Positions 18,988-28,146 of a DNA stretch of 64,000 nucleotides are shown piece after piece. A program made the translations under genes and the position numbers. Numbering within the stretch: the first letter of the stretch is position 1; every line of letters starts with the position of its first letter. The notes below the pieces were generated by a model. It was not told where the DNA came from. It ran no database searches and was given only the letters and a program-made list of their open reading frames with translations. Origin of the DNA: Xanthomonas citri pv. mangiferaeindicae (GTDB taxonomy: Bacteria > Pseudomonadota > Gammaproteobacteria > Xanthomonadales > Xanthomonadaceae); contig CP016836.1 in the NCBI GenBank assembly GCA_002240395.1, forward strand, positions 1,488,001 through 1,552,000, in the 5' to 3' direction.

Positions 18988-19749
18988 CTACTTGCTGCTG
19001 ACGTACTTCTCGCGCCGGATCCGCGGCACCGGCAGACCGAAGCCCTTCAGCGCCTCGAACGCCGCATCGACCATGTCCGGGTTCCCGCACAGGTAGGCGA
19101 TGTCGTCGGCGTCGGGCGCGAACTCGCCGACGAACTGTTGCACGTAGCCGTGGCGCACGTCGGCATGCGCATGCGGGTCCCCGGGCGCCGGCAGCTCGCG
19201 CGAGAAGCACGGCACGAAGCGGAACTGCGGGTGCGCCTGCGCGAAGGCACGGAAATCGTCGCCGTACAGCAACTCGGCCGGCGTGCGTGCGCCCAGCAGC
19301 AGCACGACCTCCACGCCGCGCTCGGCGATCGCCCGTTCCAGCAGCGGCAGCATCGACCGGTACGGCGTCACGCCGGTGCCGGTACCGATCAGCAGGTAGC
19401 GACGGTTGCTGTCCTGCGGCAGCAGGCAGAACCGGCCGAACGGGCCACTGGCCTGGACGTGGTCGCCCAGCGCCAGGCCCTCGAACAGGGCCGTCGCCGC
19501 ACCGCCGGGCACATAGCTGACCGCGATCTCGACCGCATCGCCCGGCCCCATCGCGTGATCGTGGATCGTCGCCAGCGAATACGAGCGCTTGGTCGGCGTG
19601 CCGTCGGCGTAGGCGAAATGCACCTGAATGAACTGGCCGGGCACGAAATCCAGCGGCTGGCCGTCGTCGCGAATGAACGACAGATGGGCGACGGTGGGCG
19701 CGATCATGCGCCGGCCGGTGAGCTTGAGCGGGAAATGCTGGATGGCCAC
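18988..19749 (-). CDS. fpr: Ferredoxin/flavodoxin-NADP reductase
   Basis: FAD enzyme that exchanges electrons between NADP(H) and ferredoxin or flavodoxin, useful in oxidative-stress defence and iron-sulphur work. The 253 residues show the FAD-binding RSYS motif (55-58), the phosphate-binding stretch and the NADP(H) motif GTGTGVTP (about 122-129), and C-terminal CGNPDMVD. The ending EKYVSSK lacks the terminal aromatic seen in plant-type enzymes, as in bacterial subclass II reductases. The gene symbol is a family-level assignment. It is divergent from the yadG-like gene. Confidence 0.82.
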   Translation of the reverse strand: MAIQHFPLKLTGRRMIAPTVAHLSFIRDDGQPLDFVPGQFIQVHFAYADGTPTKRSYSLATIHDHAMGPGDAVEIAVSYVPGGAATALFEGLALGDHVQASGPFGRFCLLPQDSNRRYLLIGTGTGVTPYRSMLPLLERAIAERGVEVVLLLGARTPAELLYGDDFRAFAQAHPQFRFVPCFSRELPAPGDPHAHADVRHGYVQQFVGEFAPDADDIAYLCGNPDMVDAAFEALKGFGLPVPRIRREKYVSSK

Positions 19750-19886
19750 GGGTCAACCGGATCGTAAGCGGAACGGACGCGCGTCCGCGCAACGGTGTAT
19801 CGCGGGGCCGGGTGCGACCGGGCGCCTATACTAGCGTCTTCCGCCGAGGCCTCCCCCGGGCCGCCGGCATCGGACCCCTCGCACCC

Positions 19887-20855
19887 ATGACTCCAAGCCG
19901 CCCCCTGCCGGCCGATGTGCCGGCGCTGTCCGTCCGTGAACTGCGCAAGACCTACGCCGGTGGCGTGGAGGCGCTCAAGGGCATCTCGCTCGATGTCGCG
20001 CCGGGCGATTTCCATGCCCTGCTCGGCCCCAACGGCGCGGGCAAGAGCACGCTGATCGGCATCGTCTCTTCGTTGGTCAACATGAGTGCGGGCAGCGTGG
20101 AGGTGTTCGGCGTGGACATCGTCCGCCAGCGCGACCAGGCCATGCGCCTGCTCGGCCTGGTGCCGCAGGAAATCAACTTCAACCTGTTCGAAAAGCCCTT
20201 CGACATCTTGGTCAACTATGCCGGCTTCTACGGCGTGCCGCGCCGCGAGGCCGCCGAGCGCGCCGAGGCCGAGCTGCGCGCCGCGCAGCTGTGGGACAAG
20301 GCGCATGTGATGAGCCGCACGCTGTCGGGCGGCATGAAGCGGCGGCTGATGATCGCCCGCGCGATGATGACCCGGCCCCGCTTGCTGATCCTCGACGAGC
20401 CGACGGCCGGCGTGGACATCGAGATCCGCCGTGGCATGTGGCGCGCACTGCGCGAGATCAACGCCGCGGGTACGACGATCATCCTGACCACGCACTACCT
20501 CGAGGAAGCCGAGTCGCTGTGCCGCAACCTGGCGATCATCGACCACGGCCGCATCGTCGAACAGGGACCGATCCGCGCGCTGCTCGCCCAGCTCGATGTC
20601 GAGGGCTTCATGCTCGACATCGATGGCACCTTGCCTGACGCATTGCCGGCGATCGACGGCGTGACGATCGCCGCACCCGACGCGCATACGCTCGATATCG
20701 ACATGCCGCGCGCGATGGATCTCAACCGGGTGTTCGCCGCGCTCGATGCGGCCGGGTTGCGTGTGCGCTCGATGCGGACCAAGTCGAACCGACTGGAAGA
20801 ACTGTTCGTGCGGCTGACCGCACGCGATGTGGGATCGGGGCATCAGGCGTCGTAG
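19887..20855 (+). CDS. ABC transporter ATP-binding protein, YadG-type
   Basis: ATPase subunit of an ABC-2 exporter. The 322 residues have Walker A GPNGAGKST, the Q-loop LVPQE, signature LSGGMKRRL, Walker B LLILDEPTAGVD, and the H-loop ILTTHYLEEAE. A C-terminal extension follows the nucleotide-binding core. The sequence PQEINFNLFEKPFDIL is characteristic of the YadG group. ATG at 19887 is chosen because earlier in-frame residues look non-coding. A TATACT -10-like hexamer lies at 19827-19832. The permease follows 57 bases later. Confidence 0.9.
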   Translation: MTPSRPLPADVPALSVRELRKTYAGGVEALKGISLDVAPGDFHALLGPNGAGKSTLIGIVSSLVNMSAGSVEVFGVDIVRQRDQAMRLLGLVPQEINFNLFEKPFDILVNYAGFYGVPRREAAERAEAELRAAQLWDKAHVMSRTLSGGMKRRLMIARAMMTRPRLLILDEPTAGVDIEIRRGMWRALREINAAGTTIILTTHYLEEAESLCRNLAIIDHGRIVEQGPIRALLAQLDVEGFMLDIDGTLPDALPAIDGVTIAAPDAHTLDIDMPRAMDLNRVFAALDAAGLRVRSMRTKSNRLEELFVRLTARDVGSGHQAS

Positions 20856-20912
20856 ACGCCGGTCGCGCGCAGCGGCCTCCCCGCCCTTCCCCTCTTTCGA
20901 CAGACGCCGAGC

Positions 20913-21701
20913 ATGAGCACAGAAGCCACCACGACCGCCCGCAACCTGATCGCCCTGGGCACGATCGCCCGGCGCGAGATCGTGCGCATCCTGCGCATCT
21001 GGGCCCAGACCCTGGTGCCGCCCGCGATCACGATGACGCTGTACTTCCTGATCTTCGGCGGCCTGATCGGCGCGCGCATCGGCGACATGGGCGGCGTGTC
21101 CTACATGGACTTCATCGTGCCCGGCCTGGTGATGATGAGCGTGATCCAGAACAGCTACGGCAACATCTCCTCGAGCTTCTTCGGCGCGAAGTTCGGCCGC
21201 CATGTCGAGGAACTGCTGGTCAGCCCGATGCCCGGCTGGGTCGTGCTCGGCGGCTATGTGCTCGGCGCGGTTGTGCGCGGGGTTGCGGTCGGCGTGATCG
21301 TGCTCGGCATCGCGATGCTGTTCACCCACGTGCGCATCCCCCATCCGCTGGTCACGCTGAGCACGGTGCTGCTGGGCGCCACGATCTTCTCGCTGGCCGG
21401 CTTCATCAACGCGGTCTACGCCAAGAAGTTCGACGACGTCGCGATCGTGCCGACCTTCATCTTGACCCCGCTGACGTACCTGGGCGGCGTGTTCTACTCG
21501 GTCAAGCTGCTGCCCGACTGGGCCGAGGCCGCGACCCACGCCAACCCGATCTTCTACATGGTCAACGCCTTCCGCTATGGCCTGCTCGGCACCTCGGACA
21601 TTCCGCTGACCGTGGCCTACACGCTGATGCTCGGCTTCGTGGTCGTGCTCACTGTGGTCGCGCTGACCCTGCTCAAGCGCGGGGTCGGCTTGCGCAGCTG
21701 A
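20913..21701 (+). CDS. ABC transporter permease, YadH-type (ABC-2)
   Basis: The 262-residue membrane partner of the YadG-type ATPase. It has about six transmembrane helices and the ABC-2 permease pattern: YMDFIVPGLVMMSVIQNSYGNISSSFFGAK in the second helix area, EELLVSPMPGW, and TPLTYLGGVFYSV. The substrate of this exporter family is not firmly known. ATG at 20913 starts a soluble N-terminus before the first helix. It is likely cotranscribed with the ATPase gene. Confidence 0.92.
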   Translation: MSTEATTTARNLIALGTIARREIVRILRIWAQTLVPPAITMTLYFLIFGGLIGARIGDMGGVSYMDFIVPGLVMMSVIQNSYGNISSSFFGAKFGRHVEELLVSPMPGWVVLGGYVLGAVVRGVAVGVIVLGIAMLFTHVRIPHPLVTLSTVLLGATIFSLAGFINAVYAKKFDDVAIVPTFILTPLTYLGGVFYSVKLLPDWAEAATHANPIFYMVNAFRYGLLGTSDIPLTVAYTLMLGFVVVLTVVALTLLKRGVGLRS

Positions 21702-21824
21702 CGCAAACCTGTGTCCGCGTCGCCGATCGCCATAGCGAACGCGATGGAGGCAACGGTTCGGCGGTCGCAGCGTTGCGCGCACCGCTAAGCTGGACGCGAC
21801 ACCCGTTCTTGCCAGGAGTCCCCC

Positions 21825-22781
21825 ATGCGCATTCTCGTCCTCGGTGCCGGCGGCACCGGCGGCTATTTCGGCGGTCGGCTGGCCCAGGCCGGCGTCGATG
21901 TCACGTTCCTGGTGCGCCCTGCGCGCGCGGCGCAGCTCGCACATGAGGGCTTGCGCCTGCGCAGCCCGCTCGGCGATGCCGACCTCGCGGTCGCGCATGT
22001 CACCGCCGATGCGCTGCCTGCGCTCGCTGCGGCGCAGCCGTTCGATCTGGTCGTCCTCAGCTGCAAGGCCTACGATCTGGGGACCGCGATCGATGCGATC
22101 GCGCCGGCGGTCGGCGATGGCACGACCGTGATGCCGATCCTCAACGGGCTGCAACACTATGCCGCGCTCGATGCGCGCTTCGGCGCGGACCGGGTGCTCG
22201 GCGGCTTGTGCTTCATCAGCGCGGTCAAGGGCATGGAGGGCGAGGTCGTGCATCTGCCCTCGCCGCCGTCGTTGACGTTCGGCGAACGCGACCCGGCCCG
22301 CAACGGCAGCGCGCGCACCCAGACGCTCGCCGAGGCCTGCGCGCGCGCCGAGGGCTTCGAGGCCGTGCGCAGCGACGACTTCCTGCAGGCAGCGTGGAAC
22401 AAGTTCAGCTTCCTCACCGCGATGGCTGCGGCGACCTGCCTGATGCGCGCCAGCATCGGCCGGATCGTCGCCAGCGACGAGGGCGCCGCCTTCATGGCCG
22501 CGCTGCACGATGAATGCCTCGCAGTCGCCGCCGCGCAGGGTCAGGCCATTCCGGCGCAGGCCGCCGAGCAGGCCCGCTCGCTGTTGACCCGTGCCGGCTC
22601 TGCGGCCACTGCGTCGATGCTGCGCGATCTCGAATCGGGCCAGGATGTCGAGGCGGCACAGATCGTCGGCGACATGCGGGCGCGGGCAATGGCGGCGAAG
22701 ATTACAGCGCCGATGCTGCAGGCCGCCTGGGTGCACCTGCAGTGCTACCGCAGCCGCCGCGAGACCCCGGACACCCCGTGA
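21825..22781 (+). CDS. panE: 2-dehydropantoate 2-reductase
   Basis: NADPH-dependent reductase of ketopantoate to pantoate in pantothenate (coenzyme A) synthesis. The 318 residues have the N-terminal Rossmann motif GAGGTGGYFGG, the VVLSCKAYDL strand with catalytic lysine, LNGLQHY, and the helical C-terminal domain with NKFSFLTAMAA and SMLRDLESG. These match the ApbA/PanE family. Paralogues of PanE with unclear substrates exist, so the exact role is likely but not certain. It is transcribed alone; AGGAG lies just before the ATG. Confidence 0.88.
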   Translation: MRILVLGAGGTGGYFGGRLAQAGVDVTFLVRPARAAQLAHEGLRLRSPLGDADLAVAHVTADALPALAAAQPFDLVVLSCKAYDLGTAIDAIAPAVGDGTTVMPILNGLQHYAALDARFGADRVLGGLCFISAVKGMEGEVVHLPSPPSLTFGERDPARNGSARTQTLAEACARAEGFEAVRSDDFLQAAWNKFSFLTAMAAATCLMRASIGRIVASDEGAAFMAALHDECLAVAAAQGQAIPAQAAEQARSLLTRAGSAATASMLRDLESGQDVEAAQIVGDMRARAMAAKITAPMLQAAWVHLQCYRSRRETPDTP

Positions 22782-22862
22782 TGTGCGATCGCAGCCGTGC
22801 AGTCAGCCTGCCACACCCGCTCTGCTAGGCTCGAGACCTACCCGATCATGGAGATCCCCCGG

Positions 22863-23353
22863 ATGCGGCCATTGCGTGTACGACTTCCCCTGGGCCTGGC
22901 CATCGCCGGCGCGCTCGCCCTCGCTGCCTGCGGCGACCGACAGGCCGACGGCGCGCCCGCGCAGACCGCGCCGGTCGAAGACACCCGCACCGTGCCCTCG
23001 GAGGCCGCGGCCGCCCAGCTCGAGGACGGCAGCGCACCGGTCGAGGCGCCGCTGACCGGCGACGCCGCGACGACGATGCTGACCCAGCTCGCCGGCCTCG
23101 GCGGTGCGATGCATGCGGCGGTCGAACTGTGCGATCCGAACATCCCGGCCGACCAATTGGCGCAGGCCAAGACCCGCCAGCAGCAGGAGTTCGTGAAGAT
23201 GGGCGGCGATGCGGCGATGTTCGACCGCGAGTTCGCGTCAGCGCACGACAAGGTGCGCGCGCAGTACGAGAGCGCGACGCCGGCGCAGCAACAGCAGATG
23301 TGCGCCGAGCTCGAATCGATGGCCTCCTCGGGCCGGCGCCGGCCACCGAGTAG
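22863..23353 (+). CDS. Small lipoprotein (probable one-base frameshift near the 3' end)
   Basis: A short lipoprotein with signal LGLAIAGALALAACGDRQ, an acidic linker (about 25-60), and a helical domain (about 65-155). The helical domain contains ELCDPNIPADQLAQAKTRQQ and a second cysteine in QMCAELESM. The function is unknown. As sequenced, the frame runs on to 23513, overlapping 139 bases of the convergent M16 gene with a basic, non-natural tail. If the GGG run at 23330-23332 is really GGGG, the protein ends MASSGPAPATE with a stop at 23351-23353, just clear of the M16 gene. I use that end. ATG at 22863 has GGAG upstream; the ATG at 22848 is an alternative. Confidence 0.7.
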
Positions 23354-23374
23354 CGGACAACGCGCCGCGCGGGG

Positions 23375-26110
23375 CTACGGTCCCGCGGCAGCCGCGTCCA
23401 GATCGCCCGCGACGACGGTCGTGATCGCGTCGGGGTCGAGGTGCCGCGCCATCGCCGCGCGCACGGCCTCGGCGTCGAGCGCGCGCAGCCTGTCCTCGAA
23501 CGTGGCCGAATAGGCCATGTTGCGCTCCAGGTAGAGATTGTCGTTGAGCGTGCCGGCCAGTTGCGCATCGCTCGCGCGCGCCGTGCGGCGCGCCAGCAGC
23601 AGGCCGTCGCGCGTCTGCGCCAGTTCGGTCTCGTCGATGCCATCGTTGAGCAGTCGACGCAGTTCCTCATCGAAGGCCTGCGCGACCTTGGCGATATTCT
23701 CCGGCGCGGCGATCGCCTGCGCCGAAAACGTGCCGACGGTATCGAACGCGCTGGCGCCGAAGCTCGAACTGACCCCATAGCTCAGGCCATCGCGCTGGCG
23801 GATGCGGTCGGCCAGCCGCGACTTCATGCCGCCGCTGCCGAACAGGTGGTTGCCCAGATACAACGCCGGATAATCCGGGTGATCCTGGCCCAGCGGCAGC
23901 GCCTGCTGCGCCAGGAATACGGCATTCGGCCGGTCGGGCGTGACCACGCGCAGCTGCGCCGCCGGCTGCGCTGCATACGGCGTGGGAATGCGCACGAACG
24001 GCGTCGCCGGGCGCCAGTCGCCGAACAGTGCTTCGAGCTGCGCACGTACCGCCTCGGCATCGACATCGCCGACGATCGCGATCGTCGTGCCCGGGCCCAT
24101 GCCGTAGAACGCACGATGGAAGGCTGCCGCCTCGTCGCGCGTCGTCGCCTTGAGCCCATTGATGCGCTGCTCGAACGTACGCGCGTGGAAGGGATGGCCG
24201 GGCGGGAAGATGTCGAAGTGCTGCGCCATTGCCTGATTGGCCACCGCGCCCGGCTCGCTCATGCTGCCCTGGATGCCGGTGATCCACTGCGTGCGCAGCT
24301 GCGCGAACTCGTCTTCGGGGAAGGTCGGCCGGCGCAGCACGGTTGCGGTCAGATCGAGCAGATCGGCCAGGTGCGTCCGGTCGCTTGAGGCGGCGACGCT
24401 GACCGTGGTCGCGCCGCCACTGGCGCCCAATGTCGAGCGTAGTGCGGTGAGCCGGCGCGAGATCGCCGCACGGTCCAGATCGCCAGCGCCGCGCATCAGC
24501 ATGCCGCCGGCCAGCATCGCCGCATCGGTGCGCCCGGTCAGCGTGTCCTCGCTGCCCAGGCGCAGGGTCATGCGCAGTTGTACTGCCTGGCCGCGGGTCG
24601 CCTTGTCGAGCACGGCGAGCCTGGCGCCATTGGACAGCGTCCAGGTCCGCGTGCGCGCGTCGATGGCCTTGGGTGTCGGATCGAAGGCCTCGCCGGCCGC
24701 GAGCGCCGGCCGGCCGACGAAATCGGCCAGCAGCGTCGCCGCGTCTGGCGCCTCGGGAATCTCGATGCGCTCGGGCGCGTCGGTCGGCACGAAGTGGCCG
24801 GTCGTGCGGTTGTCGCGGCGCAGGTAGGCGCGCGCCACGCGCTGCACGTCGGCCGCGGTCACCGCTCCCAGCCGGTCGCGCGCATGCAGCAGCAAGCGCC
24901 AGTCGCCCTGCGCAATTGCATCCGACAACGCCACGCCGACCGCATTGGGATCGCGCAGCGCGCGCTCGAAGCCGGCCAGCAGCCGTGCCCGCGCCTCGTC
25001 CACCTCGTCATCGGTGAACGGCGCCGGGTCTTGTTCGAGCACATCGAGCAGCCGTGCCTGCAGTGCCTCCAGGTCGCTGTCCGCTGGGGCCTCGACCACC
25101 ACGCTGAGGTAGCCCGGCTCATCCAGGCTGTAGCCCGTAGCCGAGACCGAGGTCGCCAGGCCCAGTTCGACCAGGGCCCGGTGCAGCCGGCCGCTCGGCG
25201 CATGCCCGAGGACCTGCGCCAGTACCGCCAGCGCGCCGGCATCGGGATGCCGGCCGGCGGGAATGTGATAGCCCGCGGCCAGGTAGGGCGTGCGGCCGAC
25301 GCGGCGCACCACGACGTGGCGTTCGCCATCCTGCGCCGGCTCGCGGGTGTAGGTGCGCGGCAGCGCGCTTGTCGGCTGCGGCAGCGCGCCGAAGTGCGCG
25401 GCCACCCGCTCAAGTGCGTGCGCGGGATCGAAATCGCCAGCGATCACCACCACCGCGTTGTCCGGCCGATACCAGGTGCGATAGAACGCCTGCAGCCGTT
25501 CGATCGGCATGCCCTCAATGTCGCTGCGCGCGCCGATCGTCGGATTGCCGTAGTTATGCCAGTCGTAGGCCGCCGACATCAGCCGCTGCACCAGCACCCG
25601 CACCGGGTTGTTCTCGCCGGCCTCCAGCTCGTTGCGGACCACGGTCATCTCGCTGTCGAGATCCGCACGCGCAATGCGCGAGGCGACCATGCGGTCGGCC
25701 TCCATGCCCAGCAGCCAGTCGAGCGTGGCCGGATCGCTGGAGAAGCTGGCGAAATAGTTGGTGCGGTCGAACCAGGTCGTGCCGTTGAAGCGGATGCCGC
25801 GCCGCTTCATCTCGCCGGGGATGTCGGGATGGGTCGGCGTGCCCTTGAACAGCAGGTGCTCGAGCAGGTGCGCCATGCCCGTTTCGCCGTAGCCCTCGTG
25901 GCGCGAGCCCACGCGGTAGGTCACGTTGACGGTGGTCACCGGCTTGCCGGGGTCGGGGAACAGCACCAGCTGCAGGCCATTGTCGAGGCGGTACTCGCTG
26001 ATGCCCTCGGCGCTGTGCACCGGCGCATCGAGCTGCGGCGCCGCGATGGCCGGTGCGATGCCCGCGCACAGCAGCAGCGCGACCAGGCAGACACGGAGGC
26101 GGCGACGCAT
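23375..26110 (-). CDS. M16 family zinc peptidase (two-domain, pitrilysin-like)
   Basis: A 911-residue periplasmic peptidase. A signal peptide (VCLVALLLCAGIAPAIAAPQ) is followed by an active M16 domain with the inverted zinc motif HLLEH and the distal glutamate in RNELEAGENN. Next comes the M16C insert, and then a second M16-like half (about 480-900) lacking HxxEH. The YGVSSSFG element of the C-terminal half is present. Such proteins are usually a fusion of a catalytic and a non-catalytic half that enclose small peptides. It starts at ATG 26110, as the signal peptide shows, and is divergent from truC. Confidence 0.92.
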   Translation of the reverse strand: MRRRLRVCLVALLLCAGIAPAIAAPQLDAPVHSAEGISEYRLDNGLQLVLFPDPGKPVTTVNVTYRVGSRHEGYGETGMAHLLEHLLFKGTPTHPDIPGEMKRRGIRFNGTTWFDRTNYFASFSSDPATLDWLLGMEADRMVASRIARADLDSEMTVVRNELEAGENNPVRVLVQRLMSAAYDWHNYGNPTIGARSDIEGMPIERLQAFYRTWYRPDNAVVVIAGDFDPAHALERVAAHFGALPQPTSALPRTYTREPAQDGERHVVVRRVGRTPYLAAGYHIPAGRHPDAGALAVLAQVLGHAPSGRLHRALVELGLATSVSATGYSLDEPGYLSVVVEAPADSDLEALQARLLDVLEQDPAPFTDDEVDEARARLLAGFERALRDPNAVGVALSDAIAQGDWRLLLHARDRLGAVTAADVQRVARAYLRRDNRTTGHFVPTDAPERIEIPEAPDAATLLADFVGRPALAAGEAFDPTPKAIDARTRTWTLSNGARLAVLDKATRGQAVQLRMTLRLGSEDTLTGRTDAAMLAGGMLMRGAGDLDRAAISRRLTALRSTLGASGGATTVSVAASSDRTHLADLLDLTATVLRRPTFPEDEFAQLRTQWITGIQGSMSEPGAVANQAMAQHFDIFPPGHPFHARTFEQRINGLKATTRDEAAAFHRAFYGMGPGTTIAIVGDVDAEAVRAQLEALFGDWRPATPFVRIPTPYAAQPAAQLRVVTPDRPNAVFLAQQALPLGQDHPDYPALYLGNHLFGSGGMKSRLADRIRQRDGLSYGVSSSFGASAFDTVGTFSAQAIAAPENIAKVAQAFDEELRRLLNDGIDETELAQTRDGLLLARRTARASDAQLAGTLNDNLYLERNMAYSATFEDRLRALDAEAVRAAMARHLDPDAITTVVAGDLDAAAAGP

Positions 26111-26197
26111 GCGGTTTCCCTTCGGACAAGTCGATCGCCGAAAATAGCAGATCGCATCCGCGCGCCCGGATGCCCCACGACGCCCGGAGCGCAACAG

Positions 26198-26890
26198 ATG
26201 ACGATCGATGTGCGGTATGCGGACGACTGGCTGGCGGTGGTCGACAAGCCCGCCGGCCTGATGGTCCACGACAGCGCGCTCGCGCGCGGCGAGCACGATT
26301 TTCTCGCCGACCGCCTGCGTCTGCAGTTCGGCCGGCCGCTGTTCCTGGTCCATCGGCTCGACCGCGCCACCAGCGGCTGCCTGTTGCTGGCGTTCGATCG
26401 CGAGACCGCCTCGGCGCTGGGCACGCAATGGATGGCGCGCAGCGTCGACAAGCACTACCTGGCCGTGTGCCGCGGCTGGCCGGAGGCCGATCTCGAAGTC
26501 GACCATCCGCTCGACGGTGGCCCCGGCAAGCCGTTGAAGAAGCCTGCGGTCACGCGCTTCACGCGGTTGGCGACCACCGAACTGGCGCTGCCGTCGGCGG
26601 GCTTTGCGACCTCGCGCTACGCCCTGCTGCGCGCCGAGCCGATGACCGGCCGCTTCCGGCAGATCCGCCGTCACCTCAAGCACCTCTCGCATCATCTGAT
26701 CGGCGACACCAGCCACGGCGACGGCCGCCACAACCGCCATTTCCGCAGGCTCGGTATCCACCGCATGCTGCTGCACGCCGAACGCCTGCGCTTCACCCAT
26801 CCGCACACCGGCGAACGCATGGACATCGCCGCGCCGCCCGGCGATGCATTCGCCAAGGCCCTGCTGCTGTTTCCCGGTCCACCGGCATGA
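26198..26890 (+). CDS. truC: tRNA pseudouridine(65) synthase TruC-type
   Basis: RluA-family pseudouridine synthase; the closest match I recall is TruC, which modifies U65 of tRNA-Ile and tRNA-Asp. The 230 residues have the catalytic HRLDRATSG motif, KHYLAVCRGWPE, GRFRQIRRHLKHL, and GDTSHGDGRHNRHFR, a TruC-like insertion. Length and motif order match. ATG at 26198 is chosen over the long open frame upstream because the family N-terminus (IDVRYADDWLAVVDKP) starts here. It is divergent from the M16 gene. Confidence 0.88.
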   Translation: MTIDVRYADDWLAVVDKPAGLMVHDSALARGEHDFLADRLRLQFGRPLFLVHRLDRATSGCLLLAFDRETASALGTQWMARSVDKHYLAVCRGWPEADLEVDHPLDGGPGKPLKKPAVTRFTRLATTELALPSAGFATSRYALLRAEPMTGRFRQIRRHLKHLSHHLIGDTSHGDGRHNRHFRRLGIHRMLLHAERLRFTHPHTGERMDIAAPPGDAFAKALLLFPGPPA

Positions 26891-26945
26891 CGGGCTGTTG
26901 TCCCGCGAGCCCGCGTCGACACCCACCCTCTTACAATCGCTGACG

Positions 26946-27356
26946 ATGTCCACGCCGCCCGCCATCCCCGAGTCCGAACTCGTCGAACGCTTCGTGCGTG
27001 CGAGCGGACCGGGTGGGCAGAACGTCAACAAGGTGTCGACCGCGGTCGAACTGCGCTTCGACATCGCCGGCTCGCCGTCGCTGCCCGACGCCGTGCGCGC
27101 CCGCCTGCTGGCGCGCCGCGACCGTCGCGTGACCGATGCCGGCGTGCTGGTCATCAGCGCCCAGCGCTTCCGCACCCAGGAGCGCAACCGCGAGGACGCC
27201 CGCGCGCGCCTGGCCGCGTTCGTGGCGACCGGTTACGAGGTGCCCAAACCGCGCGTCGCCACCCGCCCCACGCGCGGCGCCAAGGAACGTCGACTGGGTG
27301 CCAAACGCGAACGCAGTACCATCAAACGCGGTCGCGCCGGGCGCGACTGGGAATGA
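26946..27356 (+). CDS. arfB: Alternative ribosome-rescue factor ArfB (YaeJ)
   Basis: Peptidyl-tRNA hydrolase that frees ribosomes stalled without a stop codon. The 136 residues carry the GGQ motif (23-25) in ASGPGGQNVNKVST and the basic C-terminal tail (RGAKERRLGAKRERSTIKRGR) that reads the empty mRNA channel. The size matches the E. coli protein. It starts 55 bases after truC and is followed 34 bases later by the acyltransferase, so the three may form a unit. Confidence 0.95.
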   Translation: MSTPPAIPESELVERFVRASGPGGQNVNKVSTAVELRFDIAGSPSLPDAVRARLLARRDRRVTDAGVLVISAQRFRTQERNREDARARLAAFVATGYEVPKPRVATRPTRGAKERRLGAKRERSTIKRGRAGRDWE

Positions 27357-27390
27357 CGCCCGCCGGAGCGGGCCTTCGCGCCGAGGACGC

Positions 27391-27999
27391 ATGAGCACAT
27401 CGAAGTACCCGTTTCTGATCCCCGTCCCGCCGCTCGCGCCGCGGGTCAAACCCAGCCGGCTCGCGCGCTGGATCGGGCGCAGCATCCTGCGCCTGGGCGG
27501 CTGGCGCATGGTCGGCGAACTGCCGAACATCCCGCGGCTGGTGCTCATCGGCGCCCCGCATTCGTCCAATTGGGACGGCGTCTGGGGCTTCGCAGCCAAG
27601 GCCGCGCTGGGCCTGGACATCCGCGTGCTCGGCAAGGATTCGCTGTTCCGCGTGCCGGTCCTGGGCTGGGCGCTGCGCGGCCTGGGCGTGATCCCGGTCG
27701 ACCGCAGCCGTGCCTCGCGCGTGGTCGAACAGGCGGCCGCGGCGATCCACGGCGAGACCCCGTTCTGGTACGGCCTGGCCCCCGAAGGCACGCGCAAGCG
27801 CGTAGAGCGCTGGAAGACCGGCTTCTGGAAGATCGCCAAGGCCGCCAACGTGCCGATCCAAACCCTGTACTTCCACTATCCGGACAAGGTCATCGGCTTC
27901 GGCCCGCTGATCGAGCCGGGCGACGACCTCGATGCCGACATGGCCAGGATCCGCGCCTGGTACGCCCCGTGGATGGGCAAGAATCGCGGCACCGTCTGA
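27391..27999 (+). CDS. PlsC-type acyltransferase
   Basis: A 202-residue acyltransferase of the 1-acylglycerol-3-phosphate family. Visible motifs are APHSSNWDG (the HX4D catalytic motif), the FRVPVLGWALRGLGVIPVDR block II, and LAPEGTRKR (EGTR, block III). It is shorter than classical PlsC and lacks an N-terminal membrane segment, though it has the GWRMVGELPN lead-in. It probably acylates a lipid or lysolipid at the inner membrane. The acceptor is unknown. ATG at 27391 follows a GAGGA sequence. Confidence 0.87.
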   Translation: MSTSKYPFLIPVPPLAPRVKPSRLARWIGRSILRLGGWRMVGELPNIPRLVLIGAPHSSNWDGVWGFAAKAALGLDIRVLGKDSLFRVPVLGWALRGLGVIPVDRSRASRVVEQAAAAIHGETPFWYGLAPEGTRKRVERWKTGFWKIAKAANVPIQTLYFHYPDKVIGFGPLIEPGDDLDADMARIRAWYAPWMGKNRGTV

Positions 28000-28010
28000 G
28001 CGGTTCGCAC

Positions 28011-28142
28011 TGCCCCACCCAACCCTCCCCCGCGCGCGGGGAGGGCTTCGAATCATCGCCCGCTCGAGTGCCCCGCCGCTTTCTCACCTTCCCCGCATGC
28101 GGGGAAGGTGGCGCCGCAGGCGCCGGGTGGGGCGACGCGGCC
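28011..28142. repeat. GC-rich palindromic intergenic repeats
   Basis: Two palindromic units lie between convergent genes. One is CCCTCCCCCGCGCGCGGGGAGGG (28024-28046). The other is CACCTTCCCCGCATGCGGGGAAGGTG (28086-28111), followed by a GGCGCCGCAGGCGCC hairpin and CCGGGTGGGGCG. The same family recurs six or more times in 52801-53375. Such units can fold into stable hairpins at transcript ends. Confidence 0.65.
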
Positions 28143-28146
28143 CACC

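Noticed and set aside
19704..22736. 1010-codon minus-strand open frame antisense to the YadG/YadH genes and panE
   Set aside because: It spans three well-supported genes on the other strand and has no domain pattern.
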